From assembly GCF_000337695.1 (NCBI RefSeq), contig NZ_AOIA01000126.1, positions 1 to 64,000 of the forward strand: a DNA stretch of 64,000 nt. Reading direction: 5' to 3'. The position numbers and the translations under genes are program-made. This DNA is from Natronococcus jeotgali DSM 18795 (lineage in GTDB: Archaea; Halobacteriota; Halobacteria; Halobacteriales; Natrialbaceae). The notes below the pieces were generated by a model. That model worked only from the letters and a program-made list of their open reading frames with translations, did not search any database and was not told where the DNA came from. Shown one piece after another: positions 1 to 8,991 of this stretch (the first letter of the stretch is position 1; every line of letters begins with the position of its first letter).

Positions 1-162
1 CACCCGCTGGGCGCCAGCGGCGTCGCCCAGGGCGTCGAGATCTACGAACAACTGGTCGGCGAGGCCGGCGACCGCCAGGTCGACGCGGAGGTCGGCCTCT
101 GTTGTAACGTCGGCGGCTTCGGCAACTGCGTTATCACCACGATCATGGAGGCAGCACGATGA
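1..162 (+). CDS. Thiolase (acetyl-CoA C-acyltransferase), C-terminal fragment
   Basis: The reading frame is open from the window edge and ends at a TGA at 160-162. The visible 53 residues begin HPLGASG and include GLCCNVGGFGN, which resembles the C-terminal catalytic region of archaeal thiolases (the His of the HPxGxSG motif and the late Cys/Gly loop). Such enzymes condense or cleave acyl-CoA. The stop overlaps the start of the next gene in an ATGA arrangement, so the two are probably translated together. Thiolase plus DUF35 partner is a recurrent archaeal gene pair. The start and most of the enzyme lie outside the window. Confidence 0.8.
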   Translation, partial: HPLGASGVAQGVEIYEQLVGEAGDRQVDAEVGLCCNVGGFGNCVITTIMEAAR

Positions 163-539
163 CGATGGAAGCGACCCGATACGACGACGGCACGATCAGC
201 TACCCCGGCCATCCCCGTAGTCGAAACGGTGCGGAGCCGGTCGGCACGATCGATCTGAGCGAATACACCGCCGAGGTCGTGACCTGGACGACCAGCACCG
301 CGACGCCACCGGGGGTCCGCGAACCCAACCACCTCGCGATCGTCGAGTTCGACCTCCGCGACGCCCTCGAGGACGGCGACGAGACGTCGGTTCGGGCGCT
401 CGTCCAGCTGGCGGACGGCGACGTCGAGACCGGCGACGAAGTCGAGCCCGTTTACACGGAAGAGCTGCGCGAACCCGGCGCGGGCATCAGGGAACCCGCC
501 AGCCAGGACTGGGACGGCTACCGGTTCGAACCGGTCTGA
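159..539 (+). CDS. DUF35-type OB-fold protein, thiolase partner
   Basis: This 126-residue protein starts at an ATG that overlaps the thiolase stop. The C-terminal half alternates beta-strand-like segments (VRALVQLADG, GDEVEPVY) and ends GYRFEPV, as in the OB-fold half of DUF35 proteins. The N-terminal CxxC zinc ribbon of classical family members is not visible here, so it would be a ribbon-less variant. In archaea DUF35 proteins bridge or assist thiolase and HMG-CoA synthase or bind acyl-CoA, and the tight coupling to a thiolase supports that role. The family call rests on context and overall pattern rather than on a diagnostic motif. Confidence 0.65.
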   Translation: MTMEATRYDDGTISYPGHPRSRNGAEPVGTIDLSEYTAEVVTWTTSTATPPGVREPNHLAIVEFDLRDALEDGDETSVRALVQLADGDVETGDEVEPVYTEELREPGAGIREPASQDWDGYRFEPV

Positions 540-545
540 AGGCCG

Positions 546-2165
546 TTAGCAGGCTCGAGCGCCCGTCGGGGCGACGATCGTTATCGGGTCGGATCCGCCC
601 GACGCGTAGATCGCGTGCCCGTCCGCTCGAGCCGCGACGAGGAGCGATTCGTCGACGGCGATCGGGTCAGCGGGGTACCGCTGGGCGCCGACAGTGCGCC
701 AGGACTCTTGTGCCGCGGTCGGACACCGAAACTCGCCGCCGCGGAGCCACTCGTCGGTCGCCCGCGGCGAGACCCCGGCGTCGCGGTAGTTGTTCGCGAT
801 GCGGGTGAGGTGATCGTCGCTCGTCCACGCGTCGCCGAGAGCCGACGCCGCAAACTCCGTCGCGGCGAACTCCTCGCTCGTCGTCGTTCCCTGATAGGCC
901 AGCGCCTCGAGACCGGCGAACGCGAGCGGCAGCGACGCCAGCGCGCAGCAACACAGCAGGATCGGCAGCCAGACGGCGAGGACCCGCCGCCGAGAGGGTG
1001 AGGCAGCGCGCGCGAGCGCGACGATCCCGAGGCCCGCACAGACGACGACTGCGAGGTGGACGAACGTCTGCCCCCGGCGAGCGAACAGCGCGTAGACGGG
1101 ATCGACTCCGGCGGTGACGGCGAACCCGACCCACGCGATCGGTGCGACGAACAGCCCCAGAACGACGGCGCGGTCGCCGACGCGGCCGATCGCGAGGGGC
1201 AGTCCCCAGCTCGCCAGCGCGGCGAGGACCGAAAGCGGCGCGACGTGGGCGAGCAGTCGGTTCGGTGTCGTCGCGGTACCGGGGAAGAGATCGACCGCCG
1301 CGTTCGCGCCGAGGATCGCGAACCCCGACAGCAGGACCGCTCCGGCGAGCAATCGCACCGACCGATCGCGGGCGTCGGCCAGCCACGCCGCGCCGACGGC
1401 CGCGACGACGACCCAGGCGACGAACAGTCCGAGGTTCGCCGCCAGGCTCTCGCTGAACGGCGGTCGGGTGAGGCCGTAGTAGCCGAGCACGTACAGCCAG
1501 AACGGGACCAGAAACAGGAGGCCGAACCCCAGTTCCCGCGCCGGCCGGTAGCGCCGGCCGACGACGACCGCGACGACGGCCGTCGCGGTCAGCGCCGCCA
1601 CGAACGCGCTCAGGTGGTGCGTAATCGGCAAGACGACCAGCAGCGCTCCGAGCGCGACCCCCCACCGGAGCCGGCCGCGCCGACAGAACCGGGCGGTTCC
1701 GATCGCGACGAGGGGAACGAACAACAGTCCCAGCACCTCGTAGCTGACGGTTACGGTCCGGCGGAGGTAGACGCCCTCGAGCGCGAGGGTGAGTCCGGCC
1801 GCCAGCGCCGCCGCGATCGCAACGCCGCCCGCGCGGCGGTCGGCGAGCCGGCCGACGAACCCCACCGCCAGCGCGGCCGGGACGGCTCCGACGGCGGCGA
1901 TCGTCGGCTGGGCGAGCCACAGCGGGGCGACGCCCGCGATCGCCGCGACCGCGGTCAAAAGCGTCGGGAACGCGTAGCCGTGGGGACCGATCGCCTCGAG
2001 CGAAAGCGCGCCCGACGCCAGCGCGTCTCGAGCCCGGGCGGCGAAGACGAACCCGTCGGGGTTGAACGGGTACGGCGTCCAGAGCAGCGGCGCCAGCCGG
2101 ACCGCGACCGCCGTCGTGAGGACGATCACCGCCGCCTTCCCGAGCCGTCGGTGGTGACGCCCCAT
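546..2165 (-). CDS. Multi-pass membrane protein, possible GT-C type glycosyltransferase
   Basis: The 539-residue product has many hydrophobic segments spread over most of its length, separated by short Arg-rich loops, and a final soluble domain of about 120 residues predicted outside the membrane. The start chosen is the ATG at 2165, because the open frame further upstream reads as low-quality Arg-rich sequence and runs under the divergent lipoprotein gene. The N-terminal region (TPYPFNPDGFVFAARARDAL) resembles the first luminal loop of GT-C/PMT-like sugar transferases, where an acidic residue follows the first helix. No firm family assignment is possible. It faces away from the lipoprotein gene at 2328. 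Confidence 0.7.
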   Translation of the reverse strand: MGRHHRRLGKAAVIVLTTAVAVRLAPLLWTPYPFNPDGFVFAARARDALASGALSLEAIGPHGYAFPTLLTAVAAIAGVAPLWLAQPTIAAVGAVPAALAVGFVGRLADRRAGGVAIAAALAAGLTLALEGVYLRRTVTVSYEVLGLLFVPLVAIGTARFCRRGRLRWGVALGALLVVLPITHHLSAFVAALTATAVVAVVVGRRYRPARELGFGLLFLVPFWLYVLGYYGLTRPPFSESLAANLGLFVAWVVVAAVGAAWLADARDRSVRLLAGAVLLSGFAILGANAAVDLFPGTATTPNRLLAHVAPLSVLAALASWGLPLAIGRVGDRAVVLGLFVAPIAWVGFAVTAGVDPVYALFARRGQTFVHLAVVVCAGLGIVALARAASPSRRRVLAVWLPILLCCCALASLPLAFAGLEALAYQGTTTSEEFAATEFAASALGDAWTSDDHLTRIANNYRDAGVSPRATDEWLRGGEFRCPTAAQESWRTVGAQRYPADPIAVDESLLVAARADGHAIYASGGSDPITIVAPTGARAC

Positions 2166-2327
2166 TGCCGTCTCGAGTGGCTTCGGGCGGTAAGTTAACC
2201 ATTCCGACTTTCCGCGTCCGCGGTCGGATCGGCGGCGTTCGGTTAGGCAACCGATACCGACGTTCGACGAGCTGACAGTCCGGATCCCGTGAAAAGAACG
2301 TTTTAGGGGAGGCCGTGTGCCGCCGGT

Positions 2328-2813
2328 ATGAACAGACGCACTCTCATCGGGCTGGCGACCGGGGTCGGAACCGCGGCGCTGGCCGGCTGTCTCGGCGCGT
2401 TCTCGGACGCGACCGGTTCCGAGGAGCGAAGCGGCGACGAACCCGACGTGGCCGACGGGTCCGGCACGAGCGAGGCCGACGGGCGCGGCGAGGAGTCGCC
2501 CGATTCGGGCGCGAGCGACGATACGGCGGGCGCGGTCGACGTGGTCGTCCGCAACGCCGGCTCCCAGCAGCGGACGGTCGACGTTTCGATCAGCTGCGAC
2601 GGCGAGTCGGTGATCGAGCGAGCCGAGACGCTCCCGGCCGGAGACGCCCTCGAGGTCACGCTGCGGGAGGCGGGCACCTACGACGTGGCCGTCGAGACGG
2701 ACGCGGGGCGGAGCGAGACGACGGTGACGCGGTCTGCCGACTGCGCGGCGGCCCGAACCGAGATCGCGGTCTCGGAGTACGGATACGAGACGACGAACGC
2801 GAGCGCGTGTTGA
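2328..2813 (+). CDS. Twin-arginine lipoprotein, hypothetical
   Basis: The 161-residue protein begins MNRRTLIGLATGVG and has a lipobox (LAGC) near residue 22, so it is probably exported by the Tat route and lipid-anchored to the outer face of the membrane. A low-complexity acidic linker (about residues 30-70) leads to a small beta-rich domain (VDVVVRNAGSQQRTVDVSI) of Ig-like or CARDB-like character. Two late cysteines could form a disulfide. A T-rich TTTTAG box sits about 25 bp ahead of the ATG. The function is unknown. Confidence 0.75.
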   Translation: MNRRTLIGLATGVGTAALAGCLGAFSDATGSEERSGDEPDVADGSGTSEADGRGEESPDSGASDDTAGAVDVVVRNAGSQQRTVDVSISCDGESVIERAETLPAGDALEVTLREAGTYDVAVETDAGRSETTVTRSADCAAARTEIAVSEYGYETTNASAC

Positions 2814-3231
2814 GCCGAGCGCGCCGATCCGACCCCGTCTCGAGCGCCCGGACGCCGCGAAAGAGCGGGCGTCCATCCGCCGCCGCGCTCGCGTCGATTC
2901 GCGCCGTCGCCGCAGTTTACCAACACAGTTTGGAATGAGTGTTTTTACGATCCCGCTCCTACCCGTAATCGGCAGGACGCCGCTCCACATCACCCATCCA
3001 CCACCCACCACCTACCCACCCACCCACCGACGGCTACCCTGCCAGCCGAACGACTTCGGTACTGTCGTTCACCCGCACCCACCACCCTACCGCGACGACG
3101 CTCCCGCGTCTCGCACACCCCTGTCGTCCGCCGGAGTCGCGTGCTCCCCGCGCGATTCCGGTATCGTTCCTTTCCCGTACTGTACCCGATAGCCGCTCGG
3201 CCGTTCCGAGTCCTGCGGTGTTGCGATCGAG
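2814..3231. other. Intergenic region with CCCACC-rich simple sequence
   Basis: No convincing gene is present between the end of the lipoprotein gene and the hypothetical gene on the other strand. The segment at about 2990-3030 is an imperfect run of CCCACC/CCCATCC units, which creates false open frames rich in Pro, Thr and His. The rest reads as non-coding. Confidence 0.5.
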
Positions 3232-3636
3232 TTACGAGGGGGCGGGATCGACCTCGAGCGCGGCCGCCAGCATCGCCGTCTGTACCGTCCGTAGATCCGT
3301 CCCGCGGACGGTCGCCGCCGCGCGAAACCGCTCGCGGAGCCCCGCGGCTCGATCGGGTGCCGCGGCGAGTCGGACGAGCTCGAAGGCGTCGGGCTCGAGC
3401 CCGGCGACCGCGTCGAACGCGGCCGCGTCGTACAGTTGGGGGAACGCGGCGAGTACGTCGGCGACGATCTCGTCGGTGGCCTCGGCTCCGGGATCGCCCG
3501 CCGGCACCGGTTCCGCCGTCTCCGCGAAGTAGTCCTCGAGGTCGACGACACCGGCCGACTCGTAGGCGGCCGCCGAGAGCGCGTCGGCGACCGGTCGGTT
3601 GACGTAGACGCCGACGAGGGAGAACCGTTCGGTCAT
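3232..3636 (-). CDS. Conserved haloarchaeal hypothetical protein
   Basis: The 134-residue acidic, Ala-rich product starts MTERFSLVGVYVNRPVADAL and shows no membrane segment, signal or cysteine motif. The helix-rich composition and clean start suggest a real cytosolic protein. The 38 bp gap to the CBS-domain gene upstream on the same strand is compatible with co-transcription. No function can be assigned. Confidence 0.65.
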   Translation of the reverse strand: MTERFSLVGVYVNRPVADALSAAAYESAGVVDLEDYFAETAEPVPAGDPGAEATDEIVADVLAAFPQLYDAAAFDAVAGLEPDAFELVRLAAAPDRAAGLRERFRAAATVRGTDLRTVQTAMLAAALEVDPAPS

Positions 3637-3674
3637 GGTGGTCGCTTCGACCCCCAGCTAACAATAGCTATCGT

Positions 3675-4049
3675 TTAGGAGAGCTGGGCCGTCACGTCGG
3701 TCGCGGAAACCATTCCGACGTAGTCGTCGCCGTCGACGACCGGGAGGTGCGTGATGCCCAGGCTGGTCATCATGGCGGCGATCTCCTCGAGGTAGAGATC
3801 CGGCGGGACGGTCTCGACGGACTCGGTCATCACCGCGTCGACGTCGACTGCCGTCGGATCGTGGCCCTCCGCGGCGGCCTCGACCAGGTCGGTGCTGGTC
3901 ACGATCGAGGGCGGATCCGTCCGGACGACCAGCGCGCTGATCTCGCTGTCGCGCATCGCCGTCGCCGCCTCGGTCAGCGTCGCGTCCTTCGAGACCGTCT
4001 CCAGCGGCGTCGACATTACGTCCCGCACCTGCGTGCTATCGCTATCCAT
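3675..4049 (-). CDS. CBS-pair domain protein
   Basis: The 124-residue protein consists of two tandem CBS motifs. The first starts at VRDVMSTPLETVSKDATL and the second at VDAVMTESVETVPPDLYL, each ending in the usual VVD/VT..D segment. CBS pairs bind adenosyl ligands such as AMP, ATP or SAM and regulate partner proteins. There is no fused enzymatic domain. I chose the ATG at 4049 (MDSDSTQ) because it fits the short N-terminus usual for such proteins; an in-frame ATG lies 15 bp upstream at 4064. Confidence 0.85.
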   Translation of the reverse strand: MDSDSTQVRDVMSTPLETVSKDATLTEAATAMRDSEISALVVRTDPPSIVTSTDLVEAAAEGHDPTAVDVDAVMTESVETVPPDLYLEEIAAMMTSLGITHLPVVDGDDYVGMVSATDVTAQLS

Positions 4050-4103
4050 ACCACCGGTACGCATCGGAGCGGTATCGGTGTTGTGACCGACGCCGATCTT
4101 GCG

Positions 4104-5018
4104 CTACTCGCGCTCGAGGACCACCACCCCGAGCAGAATCAGCGCGCCTCCGACGACCGTCGCCGCCGTGACGGGTTCGGCGAACAGCGCGGCGCCGAGC
4201 CCGACCGTGACCGGGGGTTCGACGGTGCTGACGATCCCCGCGCGACTCGCGCCCACGTACCGCAGGCCGGCGAAGAACGCGATCACCGGAAGCGCCGTCG
4301 CGGGGACGGCGAGACACGCCAGGAGCAGCCAGGCCGACGGCGCCGTCGGGACCGAGAGCTCGCCCGTGGCCGCTCCGATCGCGACGAAGACTCCGCCGGC
4401 GGCGGGCAACATGTGCGCCGTGAGCACCAGCGGATCCACGCTGACCAGCAGCGCCCGCGAGACCGAGATGTAGCCGGCGTAGGCGACCGCGGCCCCGAGC
4501 ACGACGGCGATGCCGATCGGCGAGGCGCCGGCGGGGTCGGCGCCCGTCACGAGCGCGACGCCGCCGAGTGCCAGACACAGCGCGACGCCCATCGCGGGCG
4601 TCGCGCGTTCGTCGAGTCCGGCCACCGCGATGACGACGACGAACGCCGGATAGGTGTAGAGGACGATCGCGACCAGCCCCGCGGTCATGTACTCGAGGCC
4701 GAGGAAGTACAGTCCGCTCTGGGTCGCGTAGCCGAACGCCCCCAGCCCGAGCGCGATCGCCAGCGTCCGTCCGCGAAGCACCGTCAGCCGACCGCGAACC
4801 GCCAGCAGCATCCAGACGGCGAGCGCCGCGAGCAGAAACCGAAACGCGAGCACCGTCGGGATCGAGAGCGCGGCCCGCTGAGCGTAGAGTCCGAAGATAC
4901 CGAGGGTTCCGAACCCGACCCCCGACGCCAGGACCAGCGCGATTCCGATCCGATCGCGGGTCGGCGCGAGCCGCCCGGAGACGGTGTTCATGTCTGACCC
5001 GTCTCGAGAGAGCGCCAT
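4104..5018 (-). CDS. EamA/DMT-family permease
   Basis: The product is up to 304 residues with about ten hydrophobic segments in two homologous halves, typical of the 10-TM drug/metabolite transporter (EamA) fold. Recognisable family sequences include GFGTLGIFGLYAQR in helix 1 and the second-half ASRAGIVSTVEPPVTVGLGA signature. The substrate is unknown; members export amino acids, nucleotides or metabolites. An in-frame ATG at 4991 (MNTVSGR) is an equally good start, since the first nine residues of the longer form are polar and not needed for the fold. Confidence 0.82.
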   Translation of the reverse strand: MALSRDGSDMNTVSGRLAPTRDRIGIALVLASGVGFGTLGIFGLYAQRAALSIPTVLAFRFLLAALAVWMLLAVRGRLTVLRGRTLAIALGLGAFGYATQSGLYFLGLEYMTAGLVAIVLYTYPAFVVVIAVAGLDERATPAMGVALCLALGGVALVTGADPAGASPIGIAVVLGAAVAYAGYISVSRALLVSVDPLVLTAHMLPAAGGVFVAIGAATGELSVPTAPSAWLLLACLAVPATALPVIAFFAGLRYVGASRAGIVSTVEPPVTVGLGAALFAEPVTAATVVGGALILLGVVVLERE

Positions 5019-5070
5019 AGAAATTGCTATCGACTCGCACGGTCCGGACGCGAAACGTCGAGTCCGACGA

Positions 5071-5229
5071 TCAGTACTGTAGGGACGGGGCGTCGCGACC
5101 CGCGTCGGTCCCGGTGAGCTCGGACGAACTCAGGCAGTGGATACAGCCCTCGAGGGTGCCGTCGTTATCCCCGAAGACGCGGACGAAGTTCGCCGAGATC
5201 GGCGCGTCGCAGTTGTGGCAGGTTCGCAT
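5071..5229 (-). CDS. Small double-CxxC zinc-finger protein (DUF7563-like)
   Basis: This 52-residue protein starts MRTCHNCDAPISANFVRVFGD and has CHNC and CIHC pairs separated by about 25 residues, enough to bind one zinc ion. The sequence VRVFGDNDG between the pairs is characteristic of a widespread haloarchaeal micro-protein family. The ATG at 5229 is preferred over one eight codons upstream because family members begin a few residues before the first CxxC. Its role is unknown; haloarchaeal zinc microproteins are often regulatory. Confidence 0.75.
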   Translation of the reverse strand: MRTCHNCDAPISANFVRVFGDNDGTLEGCIHCLSSSELTGTDAGRDAPSLQY

Positions 5230-5435
5230 CGGGATCACGTCACATGTTATCACATGACAGTATCTGGCTTAACTCTATCGCCGCCCGCGGCGGTCGCTCG
5301 ACGTGACCCGCGGGGCCGAGGCCTCGGCCGAGTAACGCGGTCCTACTCCGAGAGCGATCTCGTTCGCCGAGACGTGCGCGAGGAATCGAACGACGTCGAG
5401 GGCCGAAAGAAGAGACCTGTGGCGTCGATTGCCGC

Positions 5436-5789
5436 TTACCGTCCGCCGTCGATCGAGACGTCCGAGACCGTCACCGAGACGTTCTCGACGGTGAGATCGA
5501 TCGAACTGATCTCGTAGGTGCGGTCGTTGACGTCGACGGTGACGCCGTCGGTCTGGATCCCGGCCGAGTCGATCTCGTACGTTCGCTCGTCGATCTCGTA
5601 GGTGGGGAGCCCGTCGGCCGAGAGCTCGAGGCCGTCGATAGTTACGTGTTCGTCCTCGATGGAGGCGTCGATGCTGCCGACCTGGTGGACGCCGTCGGCC
5701 CCGCCGGCTGCGACCGCCCCCGCCGAGAGGAGGGTGACTGCCAGCGCCACCGCGAGCCCGATCGCGCCGAACCGCGTCGTCGTTTTCAT
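5436..5789 (-). CDS. Secreted small protein with repeated TYEI motifs
   Basis: The 117-residue protein has a Sec-type signal peptide (MKTTTRFGAIGLAVALAVTL, then an AGAVAAGG cleavage region). The mature part is beta-rich and acidic, and TYEI appears in PTYEI, RTYEI and RTYEI contexts, suggesting short internal repeats of a beta-hairpin. No enzyme motif is present. The ATG at 5789 is preferred because it directly precedes the positively charged n-region; an ATG 42 bp upstream would add an unusual extension. Confidence 0.65.
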   Translation of the reverse strand: MKTTTRFGAIGLAVALAVTLLSAGAVAAGGADGVHQVGSIDASIEDEHVTIDGLELSADGLPTYEIDERTYEIDSAGIQTDGVTVDVNDRTYEISSIDLTVENVSVTVSDVSIDGGR

Positions 5790-5959
5790 GCTACGGAAGA
5801 GGACGGTTACATACGCAATGAATGTATCCATCGCCGACCTCGCGGAACGCGGGCGCCGCGGCGGCCGACTCGCCGAATCGGTTCGGCGCCCGGAGAGCCG
5901 ACCGCCGCGGCGCCGCTCGAGGGGGTAGCTATTTCCACCGACCGCCACGAGGTTGGCGT

Positions 5960-6751
5960 ATGGACGACGGGAAACAGGCCACGTTCGGCTCCCAAGGGGA
6001 GCTTCGAACCGACGGCGACGACGAGGAAGACGGCGCCGTGGACTCGGGACCGGCGGAAAACGACTTCGGCGAGGAGCGCGGCGAGAACGAGACGAAATGC
6101 GGTGCGAACCGCTACGACGTCTCGAGCCTGCTCCAGAAGGCGGTGCGTCGGTCCGACGAGGAGGTCGCGGCGTGGGCCGCCTGGGAGCTGGTGCGGTCGG
6201 GATTCGCCTGGAACTTCTGGGATCGGATCAACCTCTACGTCGTCGAGGACCTCCGGGCCGGCCACGAGGTCGCGCTCGTGATCGACCGCTACGAGGAGCT
6301 GGCCCGCGAGCGGTGGTCCGAAACCTCCTGGAAGGGACGGCTCTGTGCGGTCCACGCTGCGCTGGCGGCCGCCCGGGCGCCCTCGAGCCGGGAGGCTTCC
6401 CACGCCGACGACTACTTCGGCGAACTCTCGGCGGAGCGTGCACTCGCCCGCGAGGAGGGACGCGAGCCGCGGTACGACCACCCCGCCGACGAGCTCGAGC
6501 CCGGCGGGCGCTACGACGTCGCGTTCGACCAGCACACCTACGAGGGGAAGGCCCTCGGGCGGAACGGGCGCTTTTTCAGGACCCACGGCGCCCGCGTCGG
6601 CCCCGAGGGCGAACCGGAGCTGAGCCGCCAGTGGCGCCTCCAGAGCATGCGCCTCGAGGACCGGGAGTACGTCGACGAGGAGCTGGCACGCGCGGTCGAG
6701 CCCGTCGACCCCGACGATAAGTGGGGAACGGACGCGAGCGACGGGGAGTGA
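5960..6751 (+). CDS. Stand-alone protein resembling the C-terminal domain of RarA/MgsA
   Basis: The 263-residue protein has an acidic, disordered first 55 residues and then a helical domain. The pattern YDVSSLLQKAVRRSDEEVA ... NLYVVEDL recalls the replication-associated AAA+ ATPase RarA/MgsA after its ATPase module (there roughly SALHKSVRGSD ... EDIG). A late HTYEGKALGRNGRFF segment fits the same region. Neither Walker A nor Walker B is present, so this would be an oligomerisation or interaction module without the motor. The start at 5960 removes an Arg/Pro-rich shadow extension. A role in replication or repair is inference only. Confidence 0.6.
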   Translation: MDDGKQATFGSQGELRTDGDDEEDGAVDSGPAENDFGEERGENETKCGANRYDVSSLLQKAVRRSDEEVAAWAAWELVRSGFAWNFWDRINLYVVEDLRAGHEVALVIDRYEELARERWSETSWKGRLCAVHAALAAARAPSSREASHADDYFGELSAERALAREEGREPRYDHPADELEPGGRYDVAFDQHTYEGKALGRNGRFFRTHGARVGPEGEPELSRQWRLQSMRLEDREYVDEELARAVEPVDPDDKWGTDASDGE

Positions 6752-7077
6752 CCCGCAATCGGCGACGGAAGGGAACGGGTCGGCAGCCGACGCGATCCGA
6801 CCGTTCGATCCGCTCGAATCGGGTTCCGGTATTGAAATAAGAGATTCGGATCTCCACCGCCCGTCCAATCTTTATCGAAGTACATACTGATTACTGGTTA
6901 CCGAGGGCGATAAGATTGTTTGGTCTGGCTAATAAGTAGGCTTATGCGAGGTCGCACGTCCAGATCGTGTAGGAAAGTGAGCCGAATCGTTACCTCTGGA
7001 CCGATCCCGAAGCTAGATCGTACGATTACTAACAATGTATCCGGACGGCCGTTCGTCGGAGCTGGGGGTGAGAAGCC
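6752..7077. other. Intergenic promoter region upstream of the narK-type gene
   Basis: This 326 bp gap is AT-rich at its centre (about 6830-6950) and holds no convincing gene. TATA-like stretches near 6870-6890 and 6905-6945 could promote the transporter gene. A purine-rich GGGGGTGAG ends about 7 bp before the GTG start at 7078 and is a plausible ribosome binding site, unusual in this largely leaderless genome. Confidence 0.45.
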
Positions 7078-8397
7078 GTGATCGACGGCAAGTGGAAGAA
7101 CCTCCTGCTGGCGACGGCGATGTTCAACCTGGGGTTCGTCATCTGGTTCTCCTTCGCGCCGTTTACCGGCGGGATCGCCGACGAGTTCGGCCTCTCGGTC
7201 GCCCAGCTGGGGCTCGTCTCGAGCGCGGCCGTGATCGCCGTCCCGGCCGGACGGATTCTGATCGGCCCGCTGACCGACAGGTACGGCGCGCCCGTTACCG
7301 CCAGCGCAACGCTTCTCGTCGTCGGCGCGTTCTCGATCGTCAGCGCGTTCGCGACGACCTACGAGGTCTTTACCGCCTCGCGGGTGATCGCCTCGCTGGC
7401 CGGGATCACGTTCGTCATCGGGATCCAGCACGTCGCCGAGTGGTTCGAGGAGGAGAACCTCGGTCTGGCGGAGGGCGTCTTCGCCGGGGTCGGAAACGCC
7501 GGCGCGGGTCTGGGCGCGTACTTCACCCTTCCTCGGATCTTCGGCGAGGGGTACGCGGGACCGCTGTTCGCGACGAACTGGCGCGCCGCTTTCTTCTACA
7601 CCGGCGTCCTCGCGGTCGTTCTCGGGGTCGCCTACTACGCCCTCGGCGACGCCGCCAAAAGCGAGGCCAAGCGGCGAGCGACCAGGGAGAACGCGAGCTT
7701 CAAGCAGTTCCTCTACGTCGGCACGCGCCACGGCGCGGTCGTCCTCGCGGCGGCGTACGTGATGACCTTCGGTCTCGAGGTCGCGATGAACGGCTGGCTC
7801 GGAACCTACTACCGCGAGGGGTTCGACCAGGGCGACGTCGTCGTCGCGGCGACGTTCGCCGCGACGTTCTCGATCGCGGCCGGACTGCTCCGGCCGATCG
7901 GCGGCTACGTCAGCGACGTCGCGGCGCGCCGGGAGCGGGACGTCCTGCCGTGGTTCGAAGGGCGGTACCGCGAGCAGTGGACCTTCGCGACGCTCGGGTT
8001 CGTCGTCGTCGCATTGGTCGGAATGACCGCCGCCGGATTGACGGGGAGCGTCTCCCTCGCGGTCGCCGCGGGCTTTCTCGTCGGGGTCGGCTGCGCGTTC
8101 TCCGAGGGCGCGATCTTCGCGCAGGTACCCGCGATGTTCCCGAACAACTCCGGCAGCGTCGCCGGCGTCGTCGGCGGGATCGGCACGATCGGGGGCACCG
8201 TCTACCCGCTCGTGTTCGCCGCGCCGTTTCTCCCCTCGCTCCACCTCGGGTACGCCGTCGTCGCCGCCACGATGCTTCCGATCCTCGCGCTGGCGGCGTG
8301 GGCGTTCCAGCCCGCCGTCGCCGAGGGCGCGACCGAGGACGGCTGGCTCGTCGACGGACGACCCGCGGGCGAGTCGGTCGTCTCGAGCGACGACTGA
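7078..8397 (+). CDS. narK: NarK-type nitrate/nitrite MFS transporter
   Basis: The 439-residue protein has 12 predicted membrane segments and opens with NLLLATAMFNLGFVIWFSFAPF, typical of nitrate/nitrite porters. The nitrate-signature-like glycine-rich stretches are GVGNAGAGLGAYF (first half) and NNSGSVAGVVGGIGTIGG (second half). It should import nitrate or export nitrite across the cytoplasmic membrane. The start is GTG, preceded by a GGGGTGAG ribosome binding site. The nitrate reductase gene lies 0.6 kb beyond its end on the opposite strand, with a regulator between them, supporting assimilation as the role. Confidence 0.88.
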   Translation: MIDGKWKNLLLATAMFNLGFVIWFSFAPFTGGIADEFGLSVAQLGLVSSAAVIAVPAGRILIGPLTDRYGAPVTASATLLVVGAFSIVSAFATTYEVFTASRVIASLAGITFVIGIQHVAEWFEEENLGLAEGVFAGVGNAGAGLGAYFTLPRIFGEGYAGPLFATNWRAAFFYTGVLAVVLGVAYYALGDAAKSEAKRRATRENASFKQFLYVGTRHGAVVLAAAYVMTFGLEVAMNGWLGTYYREGFDQGDVVVAATFAATFSIAAGLLRPIGGYVSDVAARRERDVLPWFEGRYREQWTFATLGFVVVALVGMTAAGLTGSVSLAVAAGFLVGVGCAFSEGAIFAQVPAMFPNNSGSVAGVVGGIGTIGGTVYPLVFAAPFLPSLHLGYAVVAATMLPILALAAWAFQPAVAEGATEDGWLVDGRPAGESVVSSDD

Positions 8398-8420
8398 CGA
8401 CCGTCGAACCCGCCGCCGAG

Positions 8421-8882
8421 TTAGCTCTCGTCGGTCTCGAGCTCGAACTGTTCGTTCTCGGCGACGGCGTTGAGGACGATGCTGGTGTTGGACTGGTTGA
8501 TGTCGGGATCTGTAACCAGCGCCTTGATCTGGTCGTTCATGTCGTCGGTGTCCCTGAACTTCCCGATCGCGATGACGTCGTAGTCGCCCGTGACCTCGTA
8601 GACGGACATCATCTGTCGGTGCTCTCGCAGGGACTCGGTGATCTCGGCGAGGGCGTCGCCCTCGACCTTGAGCTGCATCACGGCGGTCACGTCGTAGCCG
8701 GCCGCGTCGTAGTCGACGATCGGCGTGTACCCTCGGATGACGCCTTCCTCCTCGAGGTCGGAGAGGTGGTTCGAGACGGTCGTGACGGAGACGTCGAGCT
8801 CCTCGGCGAGGCTCCGAAGACTGGCCCGTCCGTTTTCGAGCAGTGCGTTTACCAGGTCTTTGTCTAGGTGTTCGTACGTCAC
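8421..8882 (-). CDS. Lrp/AsnC-family transcriptional regulator
   Basis: The 153-residue protein has an N-terminal winged helix (residues about 5-55, [21 protein letters not shown]) and a C-terminal RAM/effector domain with [12 protein letters not shown], the usual Lrp pattern for binding a small molecule, often an amino acid. It lies between narK and nasA, 109 bp downstream of nasA on the same strand, so it could be co-transcribed with nasA or use its own promoter. Control of nitrogen assimilation is a reasonable inference from position. Confidence 0.88.
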   Translation of the reverse strand: MTYEHLDKDLVNALLENGRASLRSLAEELDVSVTTVSNHLSDLEEEGVIRGYTPIVDYDAAGYDVTAVMQLKVEGDALAEITESLREHRQMMSVYEVTGDYDVIAIGKFRDTDDMNDQIKALVTDPDINQSNTSIVLNAVAENEQFELETDES

Positions 8883-8991
8883 TACGTGGAGCGTCTCGCT
8901 TCTGCTACTATGAACTTACGAATGTCAACTTTCATCCTGTCCTCGACGGAAGCGAACGCTCTGAGTCGCGTACTCCCGCCGTGCACGCCCG

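Noticed and set aside
546-3011. Very long minus-strand frame of over 800 codons covering the membrane protein and the lipoprotein gene.
   Set aside because: Upstream of the ATG at 2165 it is Arg-rich shadow sequence overlapping a credible gene on the other strand.
2935-3192. Pro/His-rich open frame in the CCCACC repeat region.
   Set aside because: Its composition follows from the simple DNA repeat and no start or motif supports it.
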